A stretch of DNA of 64,000 nucleotides from JAZGGS01 sp963749485 (lineage in GTDB: Bacteria > Bacteroidota > Ignavibacteria > Ignavibacteriales > Ignavibacteriaceae). The DNA lies in the NCBI GenBank assembly GCA_963749485.1, contig CAVVMV010000003.1, positions 281,055-345,054 of the forward strand, written 5' to 3'. This document shows, one piece after another, positions 20,022-30,955 of this stretch; position 1 is the stretch's first letter, and each line of letters starts with the position of its first letter. Both the position numbers and the translations under genes were made by a program. The notes beneath the pieces are model-generated. The model saw nothing but the letters and a program-made list of their open reading frames with translations. It did not search any database and was not told the DNA's origin.

Positions 20022-20408
20022 TTATCTCTTAGAAAACTGAAATCTTTTTCTTGCTTTTGGCTGACCGTATTTTTTACGTTCTACCATTCTTGGATCCCTG
20101 GTAAGAAATCCTTCACTTTTTAACGGTGGTCTGAATTCCGGGTTAATATCTATAAGTGCGCGTGCTATACCGAGTCTTATTGCCTGGGCTTGCCCTGTAA
20201 TTCCGCCGCCTCTTACATTTACGTGCAGATCGTATTTCCCTTTAGTTTCGGTAACCACTAAAGGTCCTTCAATATCTTCCCTGCTATCGAGCATCGGAAA
20301 AGCTTTTTCAAATTCTCTTCCGTTAACAGTTATCTTACCATTACCATTTCTTAAAATAACCCGTGCAACAGAAGTTTTTCTTCTGCCAACATAAATTTTA
20401 TCAACCAT
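20022..20408 (-). CDS. rpsI: Ribosomal protein S9
   Basis: Small-subunit protein whose C-terminal tail reaches the P-site tRNA. 128 residues, intact. YVGRRKTSVARVILRNGNGK opens the fold, VNVRGGGITGQAQAIRLGIA is the core signature, and the basic tail ends GQPKARKRFQFSKR. The ATG follows the rplM stop codon directly, so the pair is translationally coupled, matching the universal rplM-rpsI order. Confidence 0.97.
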   Translation of the reverse strand: MVDKIYVGRRKTSVARVILRNGNGKITVNGREFEKAFPMLDSREDIEGPLVVTETKGKYDLHVNVRGGGITGQAQAIRLGIARALIDINPEFRPPLKSEGFLTRDPRMVERKKYGQPKARKRFQFSKR

Positions 20409-20858
20409 TTATAACTCCGTTAAGCTTAATGTCTTAGGTTTCTGTGCAGCGTGCGGATGCTTATCGCCTGCGTAAACCTTTAACTTCTTAATTAATACTC
20501 TTCCCAGCCGGTTTTTCGGCAGCATACCTTTAACAGCGTTTTGAATAACAAACTCAGGTTTTTTAACAAGCATTTCCTGCAGCGAAGTAACCTTCTGACC
20601 GCCCGGGTAGCCGCTGTGCCTTATGTACTGCTTTAACGTTTCGCGTTTACCGGTAACCTTAACTTTTTCTGCATTTATAACTACAACAAAATCTCCTGCA
20701 TCCATATTAGGAGTAAAAACCGGTTTGTATTTACCACGTATAACACCTGCAACTCTTGTTGCAAGCCGCCCAAGTACCTGGTCCTGTGCATCAACAATAA
20801 ACCACTTTCTGTCAGCGTCTTCGGGCTTAATAAATTTTGTCAACTTCTCTTGTTTCAC
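20409..20858 (-). CDS. rplM: Ribosomal protein L13
   Basis: Early-assembling large-subunit protein. I choose the GTG at 20858 because it follows an AGAGGAAA ribosome binding site and gives 149 residues, the family length; an upstream in-frame ATG would add an unconserved extension. Segments WFIVDAQDQVLGRLATRVA, GDFVVVINAEKVKVTGK, YIRHSGYPGG and GMLPKNRLGR are all standard. First gene of the rplM-rpsI-rpsB-tsf-pyrH-frr run. Confidence 0.96.
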   Translation of the reverse strand: MKQEKLTKFIKPEDADRKWFIVDAQDQVLGRLATRVAGVIRGKYKPVFTPNMDAGDFVVVINAEKVKVTGKRETLKQYIRHSGYPGGQKVTSLQEMLVKKPEFVIQNAVKGMLPKNRLGRVLIKKLKVYAGDKHPHAAQKPKTLSLTEL

Positions 20859-21003
20859 TGGATTTCCTCTAAAACCTAATTCGTTTCTAAAAAAGAGAAC
20901 AAATTTAATGCTATAAAGCACAAAAGTCAAGATTCGCTGTCACGGATAATATACCGGAAATATTAGTTCCCTTCTAAATTAAGGCAACTTAAAAAATCTA
21001 TTC

Positions 21004-21659
21004 TTAGTCACCCATGTTCGGCATATCGAATTTTTGGAATCCAGCAGGGATAGCAAATAGATCATCACCCAGAGGCATTGGCAATATTTCTTCTATTTCA
21101 AAGACAGGTTCCAACTCTCCTGAGGAATTTTCCTGTTCAACAAGCATTGGAAAGTAACCTTCAGCCATAATTTCCTGCTGCCAGTTCGATTGTGAATCTC
21201 GAGTTCCTTCCGGATCACCAAAAAACATGAATGGACCCAGTTCTTGCGTCATCCACGCAATTCCAGAACCTTCTTCATCAACAAATTCAAATTTTTCACA
21301 CAGATACCCATTAATCACCTGGGTTTCGCCAGTGTTATTGAAGTAAACATTTTCACTATCCTGATCTATCATATCTCCTGCAGCATCAACAGGCATTTCC
21401 ATATACATTTGCTGATCAACCATAACCAGTGTCATTATATTTGTGCTCGCATTATAAAGCATATAACCTTGTCCCATTCCACCTTCCGGTGAATCAATTC
21501 TAAATTTATCCCCTTTTACCATGTAATTCATTGTTTCTGATTCGTTTCCATCATAAGCTTTGAATTTAACTTTGCCTTCAAACGGGCTTTGCGCAAAATA
21601 GAATGCTTGAAACAGCAAGAAGCAGAATTATATAATGATGATAAAAATAATTTGTACAT
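21004..21659 (-). CDS. DUF4412-like secreted protein (frameshifted signal peptide)
   Basis: Start at 21659 is marked by a perfect AGGAGG site. The N-terminus reads MYKLFLSSL in the first frame, then a hydrophobic run (LLLAVSSILF) in a second frame and AQSPFEGKVKFKAYDGNESE in a third. Two indels near 21630 and 21605 join these into a normal signal peptide. The mature part (about 200 residues) has the DUF4412 pattern: YMVKGDKFRIDSPEGGMGQG, a self-referential MTLVMVDQQMYMEMP, and a late GYLCEKFEFVDEEG. Role unknown; the family is found in secreted Bacteroidota proteins. Confidence 0.7.
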
Positions 21660-21791
21660 ATCTCCTCCTATGTGATTGATGTTAGAAAATTAAAATAATG
21701 TTTTACCGAATTTAAATGATTTTATCATACCAAAAAATCTTGGCTGAAAAGATTTAAACTGCTCTCTGCCATTTAATTATAAGTTTTAAGT

Positions 21792-22457
21792 TAAAATCGG
21801 TTCTCACTTTCTGTTCTGCAATAAACTTCCTGCGAAACCTGTCCGGATAATTCTTCCGGTTCATTGTAGTAAGCAGTAAAATCGCTCATCTCTCGTGCTG
21901 TATTGATAGCGGTTTTCACTGAACAGATATTTTTCTTTTACTTCTAAATGAATATATGGCGGCGGATTATAATTAGCCTGCTGATGCCCAGAAAGTAACT
22001 CCATCCAGCTTGCCATTATTATTCTGATCTATAAATTTCCACCCTGCGGGATATTTAACCCTTACGTTTAACGTCTGTTCGCTGTATAACTGCTCAAGCA
22101 AAGTTGTATCAGCATTTTCATTGTCAAAATTTATATAGATGCTGGATTCAGTTAACTCACTTTCCTGAATCTCTTCCGGTTCAGGAAGATTTTTCATTCG
22201 TTGTCTCTTCCTCATCATTCTTCAAAGGATTAATCTTCCTGTTTTCTTACTCTTTATTTTCCACCGGTAAAATTTCGCGCTGCTTTTTCTCCTTGATACC
22301 TGTTGTAACCAACACATATCCAGGGTTTACCAAAGGTTTTTCTAAAGTTAGATTCGTTGCATACTTTACTACAACTAATCGCAGCAAAATGCAATATGAT
22401 TGAAAAAACAAAACTTGCCAGAAATAAATATGATCTATTGTAATTCTCTTTATCCAC
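21792..22457 (-). CDS. Hypothetical membrane-anchored protein (multiple frameshifts)
   Basis: Unrecognised. A GTG at 22457 begins with one transmembrane helix (FLASFVFSIILHFAAI) after a short cytoplasmic stretch. This is followed by low-complexity charged linkers, then SIYINFDNENADTTLLEQLY and a distinct domain with YPAGWKFIDQNNNGKLDGVT and QANYNPPPYIHLEVKEKYLF. The end is EEVYCRTESENRF-like in yet another frame. At least four frame changes occur near 22380, 22230, 21985 and 21885. The layout (inner-membrane helix, linker, C-terminal beta domain) recalls TonB-type proteins, but I see no TonB motif. Confidence 0.45.
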
Positions 22458-22570
22458 AATTTTGCAGGTTATTATAAAAAAACTTAAACTGATCTTTTTT
22501 TTGAAGCAGAAATCAAAATTAGTAATTTTATCTTTTCAATTTCAGATAATTTTTAAAGGATACTTTTATA

Positions 22571-23609
22571 ATGAAATTCTTAATAACCGGCGGCGCTGGT
22601 TTTCTTGGGATAAACTTAGTAAGGCATTTAAGAAAAAACGGGCACGAAGTTGTTTCTCTTGATATCGTAGAATTCGATTACCCCGATGTTAATGATGATA
22701 TAAAAATTATAACTGGTGATATTAGAAATAAAGAAACTGTAGATAAAGCCGTTGAAGGTGTTGATGTAGTGATTCATACTGCGGCAGCACTTCCTCTTTA
22801 CACACCGGAAGAGATTTTCTCAACCGATATTGAAGGTACAAGGAATCTTACTGGAAGCAGCAGAAAAACATAAAGTCGATCGCTTTATTCATATCTCTTC
22901 AACTGCTGTTTACGGCATCCCCGATCATCATCCACTGGTGGAAGATGATAAACTTGATGGTGTTGGACCATACGGAATAGCAAAAATAGAAGCCGAGGAA
23001 CAATGCGTTAAGATGAGAGAGAAAGGAATGTGTGTTCCTATTATCCGTCCCAAATCTTTTATCGGTCCGGAAAGATTAGGTGTATTCGATCTGCTTTACG
23101 ATTGGGCTAAAGATGGTCATGGTTTCCCGATGATAGGAAACGGTAAAAACCGCTATCAATTGCTCGATGTAGAAGATCTTTGTGATGCAACTTATCTTTG
23201 TGCAACAAAAGATAGAGACGCAGTAAACGATACATTCAACATAGGAGCAAGAGAGTATACTACGATGCGGGAAGATTACCAGGCAGTGTTGGATGTTGCC
23301 GGTTTCGGTAAAAAAATTAAAGGACTTCCTGAAAAACCGATCATCTGGACGTTGAGAATTTTAGAATCGCTTAAACTTTCACCACTTTATAAATGGGTTT
23401 ACGAAACTGCTTCAAAGGATTCGTTTGTATCGATTGAAAAAGCAGAAAAAATACTTGGTTACGATCCTAAATTTTCAAATAAAGATGCATTAATACGAAA
23501 CTATAATTGGTATGTTGAACATTTTGATGAGTTTAAAGATTTATCAGGTGTTTCGCACCGTGTGCCCTGGAAACAAGGAATATTAAGAATTGCAAAGATG
23601 TTTTTTTAA
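22571..23609 (+). CDS. NAD-dependent epimerase/dehydratase (one frameshift)
   Basis: Extended short-chain dehydrogenase acting on a nucleotide sugar or related substrate. Rossmann motif GGAGFLGINL at the start, IISSTAVYG-type active-site strand (HISSTAVYGIPD), the catalytic YGIAKIEAE, and IIRPKSFIGPERLGVFD. About 345 residues after correction. The frame breaks near 22850 within GTRNLLEAAEKHKV, where one extra A was inserted. It is followed 32 bases later by the deoxyhypusine-synthase-like gene, so they probably form an operon. Substrate not decidable. Confidence 0.85.
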
Positions 23610-23641
23610 TATTAAGATAAAATTTGTGATGGAGATTTAAA

Positions 23642-24686
23642 ATGGCTGAGAAAAAAGATTACTTAAAAGAAGTTGTTGAACATATAGATATTAAAAAGCA
23701 CAATGTTGTTCCTTTAGTTGAAGCAATGGAGAATATGGCTTTTTCAGCAAGAGACCTGAACCGCGCAGCACAGATTTATGATAGAATGATAAAAGATGAA
23801 AACTGTGCAATTATTCTTAACTCTTGCAGGAAGTTTATTCAGTGCTGGTTTGAAGAAAATTGTTTACGATATGATTATGAATAATATGGTTGATGCAATT
23901 GTTTCTACAGGCGCAATTATGGTTGATCAGGATTTCTTCGAAGCATTAGGTTTCAAACATTATAAAGGATCTCGTTTTGCAGATGATAATGAATTAAGAG
24001 ATTTACACATCGATAGGATTTATGATACATACATTGATGAAGATGAATTAAGAATTTGTGATGATACTTGCGCGAAAATATTTAACGGACTTAAACCAAA
24101 ACCTTATTCATCGCGTGAACTTTTATATGAATTTGGTAAATACCTGGAAAATAATGGCGGACCCAAAGTTGATGACTCAGTGATTTGGGCCGCATATAAA
24201 AAGGATGTTCCAATCTTTGTCCCGGCATTTTCCGATTGTTCAGCAGGATTTGGTTTTATAGTTCATCAAACTGAAAATCCTGATAATCATGTTTCTTTAG
24301 ATTCTGCAAAAGATTTTCTTGAGCTAACAAAAATTAAATTAGCAAGCAAAGAAACCGGAATATTTATGATTGGTGGTGGAGTGCCGAAAAACTTTACTCA
24401 GGATATTGTTGTAGCTGCAGATATTTTAAAAGAAGATGCACCGATGCATAAGTATGCAATCCAGATTACTGTTGCAGATGAACGTGATGGTGCTCTTTCA
24501 GGTTCTACACTTAAAGAAGCAAGCACTTGGGGGAAAGTTGAAACAACTTATGAGCAGATGGTTTATTCAGAAGCAACCTTAGCGCTGCCATTAGTTGCCG
24601 GTTATGCTTATCATAAAGAGAACTGGAAAGAAAGAAAGCCACGGAATTTTCAGAAGATATTTATTGATATAAAAGATTTAGTATAA
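23642..24686 (+). CDS. Deoxyhypusine-synthase-like protein (one frameshift)
   Basis: Member of the DHS family. In eukaryotes and archaea it modifies eIF5A using spermidine; bacteria lack that target, and bacterial members are thought to act in polyamine metabolism. I see LTLAGSLFSAGLKKIV, DAIVSTGAIMVDQDFFEALG, SVIWAAYKKDVPIFVPAFSD, a GGGVPKNF NAD-site segment, and STWGKVETTYEQMVYSEATL carrying the family catalytic Lys. The frame breaks near 23820, one extra A before TLAGSL. About 347 residues. Follows the epimerase gene. Confidence 0.85.
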
Positions 24687-24746
24687 TTAGTGTTAATTCG
24701 TGGTAGAGTGTGTTAGCCAACTAACTGACTGCCGTCAGGCAAGTTT

Positions 24747-25512
24747 TCACGAATTCCCACTCTTCAAATTCCTCAATGCCCAAAGCTTTGCGTACTTTAC
24801 TACAGGATACCAGGAAGAAAAGAGCGCCCATAAAAATCCCTGCCAGCCGTTTAAAAAATTTCTGTTTATAAAATAATTTTTAAAAAAGTAAACAGGAAAA
24901 CCAATTATTGTGAATACTAAACTTCTCTTTTTTCCTTTTTCAAATAATTCCTGTGCTGCCTGTGTTGTATAGTTATTAAATTTTTCAAAGTACTGATGAA
25001 TGGAGTTGTAACTGTAGTGCAGCAGTTCGCCGCTTAATTTTTCTGTTGAGCCTTCAACAATCACACCCTCGTGCACTTTATCTTCGGTAAAATTAGCGAA
25101 CTGTTTATTAAACAGTCGTATATAATATTCTTTACTTTCCTTACCGTATTTAAATTGTCTTTCCCAAAAAGAAAAGTGAACGGGAGAGATAAAATCCATT
25201 CACACTTTTAGATTTTTGATTTAATTCTAGTAAAATATTCTCTTTTAATGCTTCGCTAACAACTTCATCTGCATCAACATTTAAGACCCAATCATTCTCT
25301 GCTAATGAAACTGCAAAACGTTTTTGCTCGCCGTAGCCGTTAAAATTATTATGATGAATTTTGCAATTAAAATTTTTACAAATTTCCAGGGTTTTATCAC
25401 TGCTTCCTGAATCCACAATAACAACTTCATCACACCAGCTTAGAGCTTGCAGGCATCTGCGGATGTTTTCTTCTTCATTAAAGGTTATTATTACACAACT
25501 AATTTCATTCAT
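24747..25512 (-). CDS. Family 2 glycosyltransferase, lipopolysaccharide-core type (one frameshift)
   Basis: Inverting GT-A transferase, likely acting on lipopolysaccharide core or a related glycan at the inner membrane. Opening ISCVIITFNEEENIRRCLQA, WCDEVVIVDSGSSDKT, and the metal-binding NVDADEVV give the family. The second half has YGKESKEYYIRLFNK, GELLHYSYNSIHQYFEKFNN, then a hydrophobic C-terminal helix (LVFTIIGFPVYFFKNYF). That arrangement matches WaaE/KdtX-like enzymes. Frame lost near 25165, in a short AT run after FFLGKTI. About 255 residues. Confidence 0.82.
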
Positions 25513-25745
25513 AATTAATTGTTCTAATGTTATTAAGTAGATTGAGATATTTTTATACTAATAAATAATGTAAAACATAAGAAATTTTAACTAATAAACT
25601 AACAAAATCGTTTAAATAATATTTCCGTTTCTGTCTGCTGACTCCCGTCTTCTGACGACTATTTAAAAATTTCAATTGTATTTTGCATTTTAAGTGTTGA
25701 AATTTAGAGATTGATTATTAATTATTTATACAGGCATAGAAAAGA

Positions 25746-27086
25746 ATGAGAATAATTATTGCCGGAATGGGTGATGTGGGGTATCATCTGGCAAAAGAAC
25801 TTTCGCAGGATGAACACGATATAATTGCAATCGACCAGGATCAGCGGCGGCTTTCTTATACCGATTCAATGACTGACGTGCTTACTTTAACGGGTTCCTC
25901 AACTTCTGTAGGAATTTTAAAGGAAGCCAAGGTTGATAAAGCCGATCTGTTTGTTGGTGTTACTTCATTTGAAGAAGTAAACGTTACCAGTGCAATACTT
26001 GCAAAAAAACTGGGCGCGAAAAAAACAATTGCACGTATAGCGAACGCCGAGTATTTGGAAAAAGATACTGAAGAAAAGTTTACCGAGCTTGGCATTGATT
26101 TTATGATTTACCCGGAAGAACTTGCTGCACTGGAAACCTTTAACCTGATAAACAGAACTGCAGCAACAGATGTTATGGAATTTGAAGGTGGCAAACTTTC
26201 GGTAATAGGTTTACGGTTAGATAGGAATGCACCTATAGTTAGAAAAACCATAAGTGAAATTGCTCTCGAACATTCAATTTTTGATTTTAGAATTGTTGCC
26301 CTCCACAGAAACTTTAGAACAATCATCCCAAAGGGAAATGATAAATTTCTACCAAACGACCAGATTTTTATCATAACAAAACCCGAAGGAATTGAATTGG
26401 TTCTTAAACTTGCCGGAAAAGAAAATATTGATTTTAACAACATAATGATACTTGGCGGCAGCAAGATTGGGCGAAGGGTAGCAAAACTATTAAAAGATAA
26501 GATGAAAGTTAAGCTAATAGAATCAGATGAAGAGAAGAGCTTAAATTTAGCTGATGATTTGCAGAATACACTTGTTATAAGAGGAGACGGACGAGATATT
26601 GATCTTCTTGCACAGGAAGGTATTATTGATGTTGATGCTTACATTGCTGTAACCGATGATGCAGAGACAAATATTATTTCCTGCCTTATGGCAAAACACC
26701 TTGGTGTAAAAAAAGCCATCGCCCTGGTCGATAAAGTCGATTATATTCCATTGACGCAAACCATCGGTTTAGATTCACTTATAAACAAAAAACTACTTGC
26801 GGCAAACAATATTTCCAGGTTTATACGTAAAGGTGAAATTATTTCTTTAACTACGCTGGAAGGCATTGATGCGGAAGTTTTGGAATATATTGCACAGCCA
26901 AATTCACCCATAACAAAAAAAGCAATAAAGGATCTCGATTTTCCTAGAGAAGCAATTATCGGTGGAATAATTAGAGGTGATGAGAGTTTAATAGCTGTTG
27001 GTGATACAAAAATACGAGCAGATGATAAGGTTGTCATTTTTCTGCTGCCCGGGGCGATAAAAAAAATAGAAAAACTCTTCAAATAA
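25746..27086 (+). CDS. trkA: Trk system potassium transporter subunit TrkA
   Basis: Cytoplasmic NAD(H)/nucleotide-binding regulator that gates the TrkH channel. 446 residues, intact. It holds two RCK units, each with a Rossmann half (RIIIAGMGDVGYHLAKEL; NIMILGGSKIGRRVAKLL) followed by a TrkA-C half. The N-terminal motif and late DDAETNIISCLMAKHLGVKK are typical. TrkH starts four bases after its stop. No frameshift, in contrast to most of the window. Confidence 0.95.
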   Translation: MRIIIAGMGDVGYHLAKELSQDEHDIIAIDQDQRRLSYTDSMTDVLTLTGSSTSVGILKEAKVDKADLFVGVTSFEEVNVTSAILAKKLGAKKTIARIANAEYLEKDTEEKFTELGIDFMIYPEELAALETFNLINRTAATDVMEFEGGKLSVIGLRLDRNAPIVRKTISEIALEHSIFDFRIVALHRNFRTIIPKGNDKFLPNDQIFIITKPEGIELVLKLAGKENIDFNNIMILGGSKIGRRVAKLLKDKMKVKLIESDEEKSLNLADDLQNTLVIRGDGRDIDLLAQEGIIDVDAYIAVTDDAETNIISCLMAKHLGVKKAIALVDKVDYIPLTQTIGLDSLINKKLLAANNISRFIRKGEIISLTTLEGIDAEVLEYIAQPNSPITKKAIKDLDFPREAIIGGIIRGDESLIAVGDTKIRADDKVVIFLLPGAIKKIEKLFK

Positions 27087-27089
27087 AAA

Positions 27090-28538
27090 ATGAATTTTAA
27101 AGTTGTAATTAAAGTTATCAGTTTGCTGCTAATCCTAACCGGGTTACTTATGCTCAGCGGTATTCCTTTTTCACTCTATTATGGCGATGATGATATAATT
27201 GCTCTTATCATTGCTGCAATTATAACTTCGTTTACGGGATTGCTGGCATGGATTAGTACCAGGAAAAGCGATGACCGCGAGTTAGGTAAAAGGGAAGGTT
27301 ACTTAATTGTAACCCTCGGCTGGGTTTCAATGGCTCTCTTTGGCGCATTACCATTTATAATTTACGGGGCAATACCAAATTATACAGATGCTTTCTTCGA
27401 AACGATGTCTGGTTTTACAACAACCGGGGCATCCATTCTTGAAGACATAGAAGCCGTTCCACACGGACTGCTTTTTTGGAGAAGCTTGACTCAATGGCTT
27501 GGCGGAATGGGAATTATAGTTTTATCTATTGCAATACTTCCCTTACTTGGTATTGGCGGTATGCAGCTTTTTGCAGCAGAAGTACCTGGAGTAACTAAGG
27601 ATAAACTTCATCCACGCATAAAGGAAACGGCTAAACGGCTCTGGGGAATTTATGTTATATTCACATTTACAGAAATGGTTTTACTTTTAGTTGGCGGAAT
27701 GAATCTGTTTGATGCAATAAATCATTCTTTCACCACAATGGCAACAGGCGGTTTTTCTACAAAAAATGCAAGCACCGCACACTTTGTCTCACCTTTTATT
27801 CAATATGTGTTTATACTTTTTATGTTTTTTGCCGGGATGAATTTTACACTTCATTATCTTGGGTTTCACGGCAAGTTTAGTTTCTTTAAGCAAAATACAG
27901 AGTTTCGAAGTTACCTGTTTTTTATCGTTGGCGCCACTTTATTTATTACAGTTATTCATTTATCCGAAGTAGCATTCAATTGGGAAGAGTCAATCCGTCA
28001 ATCACTTTTTCATGTAACCTCGCTGGTTACTACAACGGGTTATGTTTCTTCTGATTATGAGCATTGGGCATCGTTTTCCAAAATAATCTTTTTTGTCCTG
28101 CTATTTATTGGCGGATGTGCAGGTTCGACGGGCGGCGGAATAAAGTTTGTAAGACATTCTCTTCTTTTTAAAAACAGTCTTTTAGAACTTAAAAGATTAT
28201 TACACCCGCGTGCTGTAATTCCTGTTAGGTTTAATGAAAAAAGCGTTGGACCCGACATAATTTCGAATGTGCAAGCGTTCTTTATATTTTATATTATGAT
28301 CTTCGTTTTCGCATCGGCTCTACTTTCTTTACTTGGATTAGATTTTCTTACCGCAGTTGGTGCAACAGCAACCTGTATTGGAAATGTGGGTCCCGGAATT
28401 GGAACGGTTGGTCCGCTTAATAATTTTGCTCATCTTCCCGATATTGCAAAATGGATCCTAAGTTTTTTAATGTTGCTTGGCAGGTTGGAATTATTTACTG
28501 TGTTAATAATATTCTCCCCCGCTTACTGGAAATCATAA
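27090..28538 (+). CDS. trkH: Trk system potassium channel subunit TrkH
   Basis: Inner-membrane K+ channel. 482 residues, intact, about ten hydrophobic segments. The four selectivity-loop repeats can be seen: FETMSGFTTTGASI, HSFTTMATGGFST, HVTSLVTTTGYVSSDYEHW, and VGATATCIGNVGPGIG. The C-terminus LGRLELFTVLIIFSPAYW is the classic TrkH end. Four bases after trkA, which is its regulatory partner. Confidence 0.96.
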   Translation: MNFKVVIKVISLLLILTGLLMLSGIPFSLYYGDDDIIALIIAAIITSFTGLLAWISTRKSDDRELGKREGYLIVTLGWVSMALFGALPFIIYGAIPNYTDAFFETMSGFTTTGASILEDIEAVPHGLLFWRSLTQWLGGMGIIVLSIAILPLLGIGGMQLFAAEVPGVTKDKLHPRIKETAKRLWGIYVIFTFTEMVLLLVGGMNLFDAINHSFTTMATGGFSTKNASTAHFVSPFIQYVFILFMFFAGMNFTLHYLGFHGKFSFFKQNTEFRSYLFFIVGATLFITVIHLSEVAFNWEESIRQSLFHVTSLVTTTGYVSSDYEHWASFSKIIFFVLLFIGGCAGSTGGGIKFVRHSLLFKNSLLELKRLLHPRAVIPVRFNEKSVGPDIISNVQAFFIFYIMIFVFASALLSLLGLDFLTAVGATATCIGNVGPGIGTVGPLNNFAHLPDIAKWILSFLMLLGRLELFTVLIIFSPAYWKS

Positions 28539-28710
28539 TCCACTCCTATCAAATAGATTTTTAAATGAAGAAATTTTATTATTAAGAATTTCAATATCTT
28601 CCCTCCAAGAGTTCAACCAAATTATCATTCCCTTAGATTATTTAAGGTGTGCCTTTCCTCACAGCTAATTATGTACTGGATTTTGCACAGTTTATCATCT
28701 GTTAAAGTGT

Positions 28711-28718
28711 TATATTTG
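28711..28718 (+). promoter_or_regulatory. Candidate Bacteroidota-type -7 box upstream of ppk
   Basis: TATATTTG fits the TAnnTTTG consensus for this phylum and lies 25 bases before the ppk start. A TTTTG string upstream (28681) is somewhat too far for a good -33 element, so this is tentative. Confidence 0.35.
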
Positions 28719-28743
28719 CATTCTTTTAGAACAAAATTTACGT

Positions 28744-30867
28744 ATGAACGGTAAATCACTATTAAAAAAATACAAAAACCCGGATAATTTTTTCAACAGG
28801 GATTTAAGCTGGGTTGAATTTAACCGGCGTGTGCTCGAAGAAGCGCTGAATCCAGAATTACCCTTGCTTGAAAAAATAAAATTTGTTTCCATATTTTCCT
28901 CAAACCTGGATGAATTTTATATGATAAGAGTTTCTGGTTTGAAGGAACAAATAGCTGCTCATATACTTGAACCTACGATTGACGGCTTAACTCCGGCTGA
29001 ACAGGTACAAAAGATTGAAAATTTACTTAAGCCGATGAGGGATCAGCTTTTTGATCTATGGAATGAACAAATAACTCCTGCATTAAAGGAAAATAATATT
29101 CAAATTTTACGGTACCTTGAATTTAATCCTGAAGAGCAAGTAAAATTAAATGAGTACTTTACAAAAGAGATTTACCCTGTGCTTACTCCACTTGCATTAG
29201 ATCCGGGAAGACCTTTTCCGTATATCTCAAATTTAAGTTTAAGTTTAGCAATTTTAGTACGTAAACCGAACGGAGAAACTCATTTTGCCAGGGTAAAGGT
29301 GCCAAGTATTTTGCCCCGCCTGCTTCAAGTTGATAATATTATTAATCCTGAAAGAATCGAAGACACTGATGGTACGTTTTGTGCAAAGTTTATCTGGCTT
29401 GAAGGACTGATAAGAGCAAACCTGCAGCTGCTGTTCCCTGGAATGGAAATAGTGGAAGCTCATCGTTTTAGAATTACGCGCGATACAGATATTGAACTTC
29501 AGGAAGATGAAGCAGATGATTTGCTTAGTGTAATTGAAGAGAATATTAGGCAAAGAAGATTCGGAAAAGTAGTGCGCCTCGAAGTTTCTAACACGATGCC
29601 GGATTATATGCTGGAAACATTAATAGAAAATTTACAAATAAAAAAAGATGATGTACATGTTTCCCGGGGTCCTATAGGTTTGAGTAATGTGATGCCCCTC
29701 TACAATCTTCCTCTCCATCAACTAAAAGAAAAACCATTTTACCCTGTTCTTCCAAAAACTTTTGAAGAAGAGGAAGACATTTTTACTGTAATAAAACAAA
29801 AAGATGTAATCCTTCATCATCCTTACCATTCATTTACTCCTGTTATAGATTTTATCAAGCAAGCTGTAAAGGATCCTGATGTACTGGCAATTAAACAAAC
29901 CCTATACCGGGTTGGAGGAGATTCTCCAATTGTTAAATCATTAATTGAAGCTGCCTTGCGTGGAAAACAGGTAGCAGTATTGGTAGAGTTGAAAGCAAGG
30001 TTTGATGAGGAGAATAATATTTTTTGGGCGCGTGAGCTTGAAAAAGCCGGAGTTCATGTTGTTTACGGACTAATTGGTTTAAAAACTCATGCCAAAATTA
30101 CCCTGGTTGTACGGAAGGAATTTGACGGCGTAAAACGCTATGTACATATGGCTACGGGTAATTACAATGCTATAACTGCAAAGCTTTACACAGATCTTGG
30201 TTTCTTTACTTGCGATGAAGATATATGTGCGGATGCGTCAGATATATTCAATTACCTTACCGGTTATTCAAAACAGACTAACTTCAGGAAATTGATAGCT
30301 GCACCAATAAACATGCGCGAAAAAATGATTGAAAAGATCGTGCGCGAAATTGAAAATATAAATTCCGGCGGAGAAGGGAAAATAATCTGGAAACTTAACT
30401 CACTTGTTGATCCTGCAATCATCTCTGCACTTTACGAAGCATCGAATGCTGGAGTGAAAATTGACTTAATCATAAGGGGCATTTGCTGCCTGGTGCCGGG
30501 CGTTAAAGATTTAAGTGAAAATATTACGGTTAAAAGTATTGTTGGCAGATATCTTGAACATAGCCGGCTTCTTTACTTTTATAATATGGGTAAAGATGAA
30601 CTCTACTTAAGCAGTGCCGATATGATGCAGAGAAATCTTGACCGCAGGGTTGAAATCAGCTTCCCGATTGAAAATGTAAAACTTAAAGCAGAACTAGTGA
30701 AGACGTTAACAAAAATTTCAATGAAAGATAACGTAAAAGCGAAAAAGCTGCTTCCGGATATGTGCTATCAAGCTGTTTCATTACAAAATGGAGATAAAAA
30801 AGTAAACAGCCAGGAATGGCTGATGAAACATTCAATTAAAACCAGCGGCGAATTGGTAAAACCATAA
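28744..30867 (+). CDS. ppk: Polyphosphate kinase
   Basis: Makes polyphosphate from ATP, reversibly. 707 residues, intact and of normal length. N-terminal domain starts FFNRDLSWVEFNRRVLEEAL. The catalytic part has IGLKTHAKITLVVR with the histidine that is phosphorylated, MATGNYNAITAKLYTDLGFF, and the second conserved His in YLEHSRLLYFYN. The DRRVEISFPI end region is also typical. Preceded by about 200 noncoding bases with its own promoter candidate. Confidence 0.96.
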   Translation: MNGKSLLKKYKNPDNFFNRDLSWVEFNRRVLEEALNPELPLLEKIKFVSIFSSNLDEFYMIRVSGLKEQIAAHILEPTIDGLTPAEQVQKIENLLKPMRDQLFDLWNEQITPALKENNIQILRYLEFNPEEQVKLNEYFTKEIYPVLTPLALDPGRPFPYISNLSLSLAILVRKPNGETHFARVKVPSILPRLLQVDNIINPERIEDTDGTFCAKFIWLEGLIRANLQLLFPGMEIVEAHRFRITRDTDIELQEDEADDLLSVIEENIRQRRFGKVVRLEVSNTMPDYMLETLIENLQIKKDDVHVSRGPIGLSNVMPLYNLPLHQLKEKPFYPVLPKTFEEEEDIFTVIKQKDVILHHPYHSFTPVIDFIKQAVKDPDVLAIKQTLYRVGGDSPIVKSLIEAALRGKQVAVLVELKARFDEENNIFWARELEKAGVHVVYGLIGLKTHAKITLVVRKEFDGVKRYVHMATGNYNAITAKLYTDLGFFTCDEDICADASDIFNYLTGYSKQTNFRKLIAAPINMREKMIEKIVREIENINSGGEGKIIWKLNSLVDPAIISALYEASNAGVKIDLIIRGICCLVPGVKDLSENITVKSIVGRYLEHSRLLYFYNMGKDELYLSSADMMQRNLDRRVEISFPIENVKLKAELVKTLTKISMKDNVKAKKLLPDMCYQAVSLQNGDKKVNSQEWLMKHSIKTSGELVKP

Positions 30868-30955
30868 TTGACTGAACCCCACAAATCATTTAAAATTTTC
30901 AACATCATTTAAAAGAATTATAACCTTACATAATAAACAAAAAAAAGATGATAGA

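Noticed and set aside
25856..27082. Minus-strand open frames across trkA
   Set aside because: Antisense shadows of an intact conserved gene; the composition is typical of reverse-complement reading.
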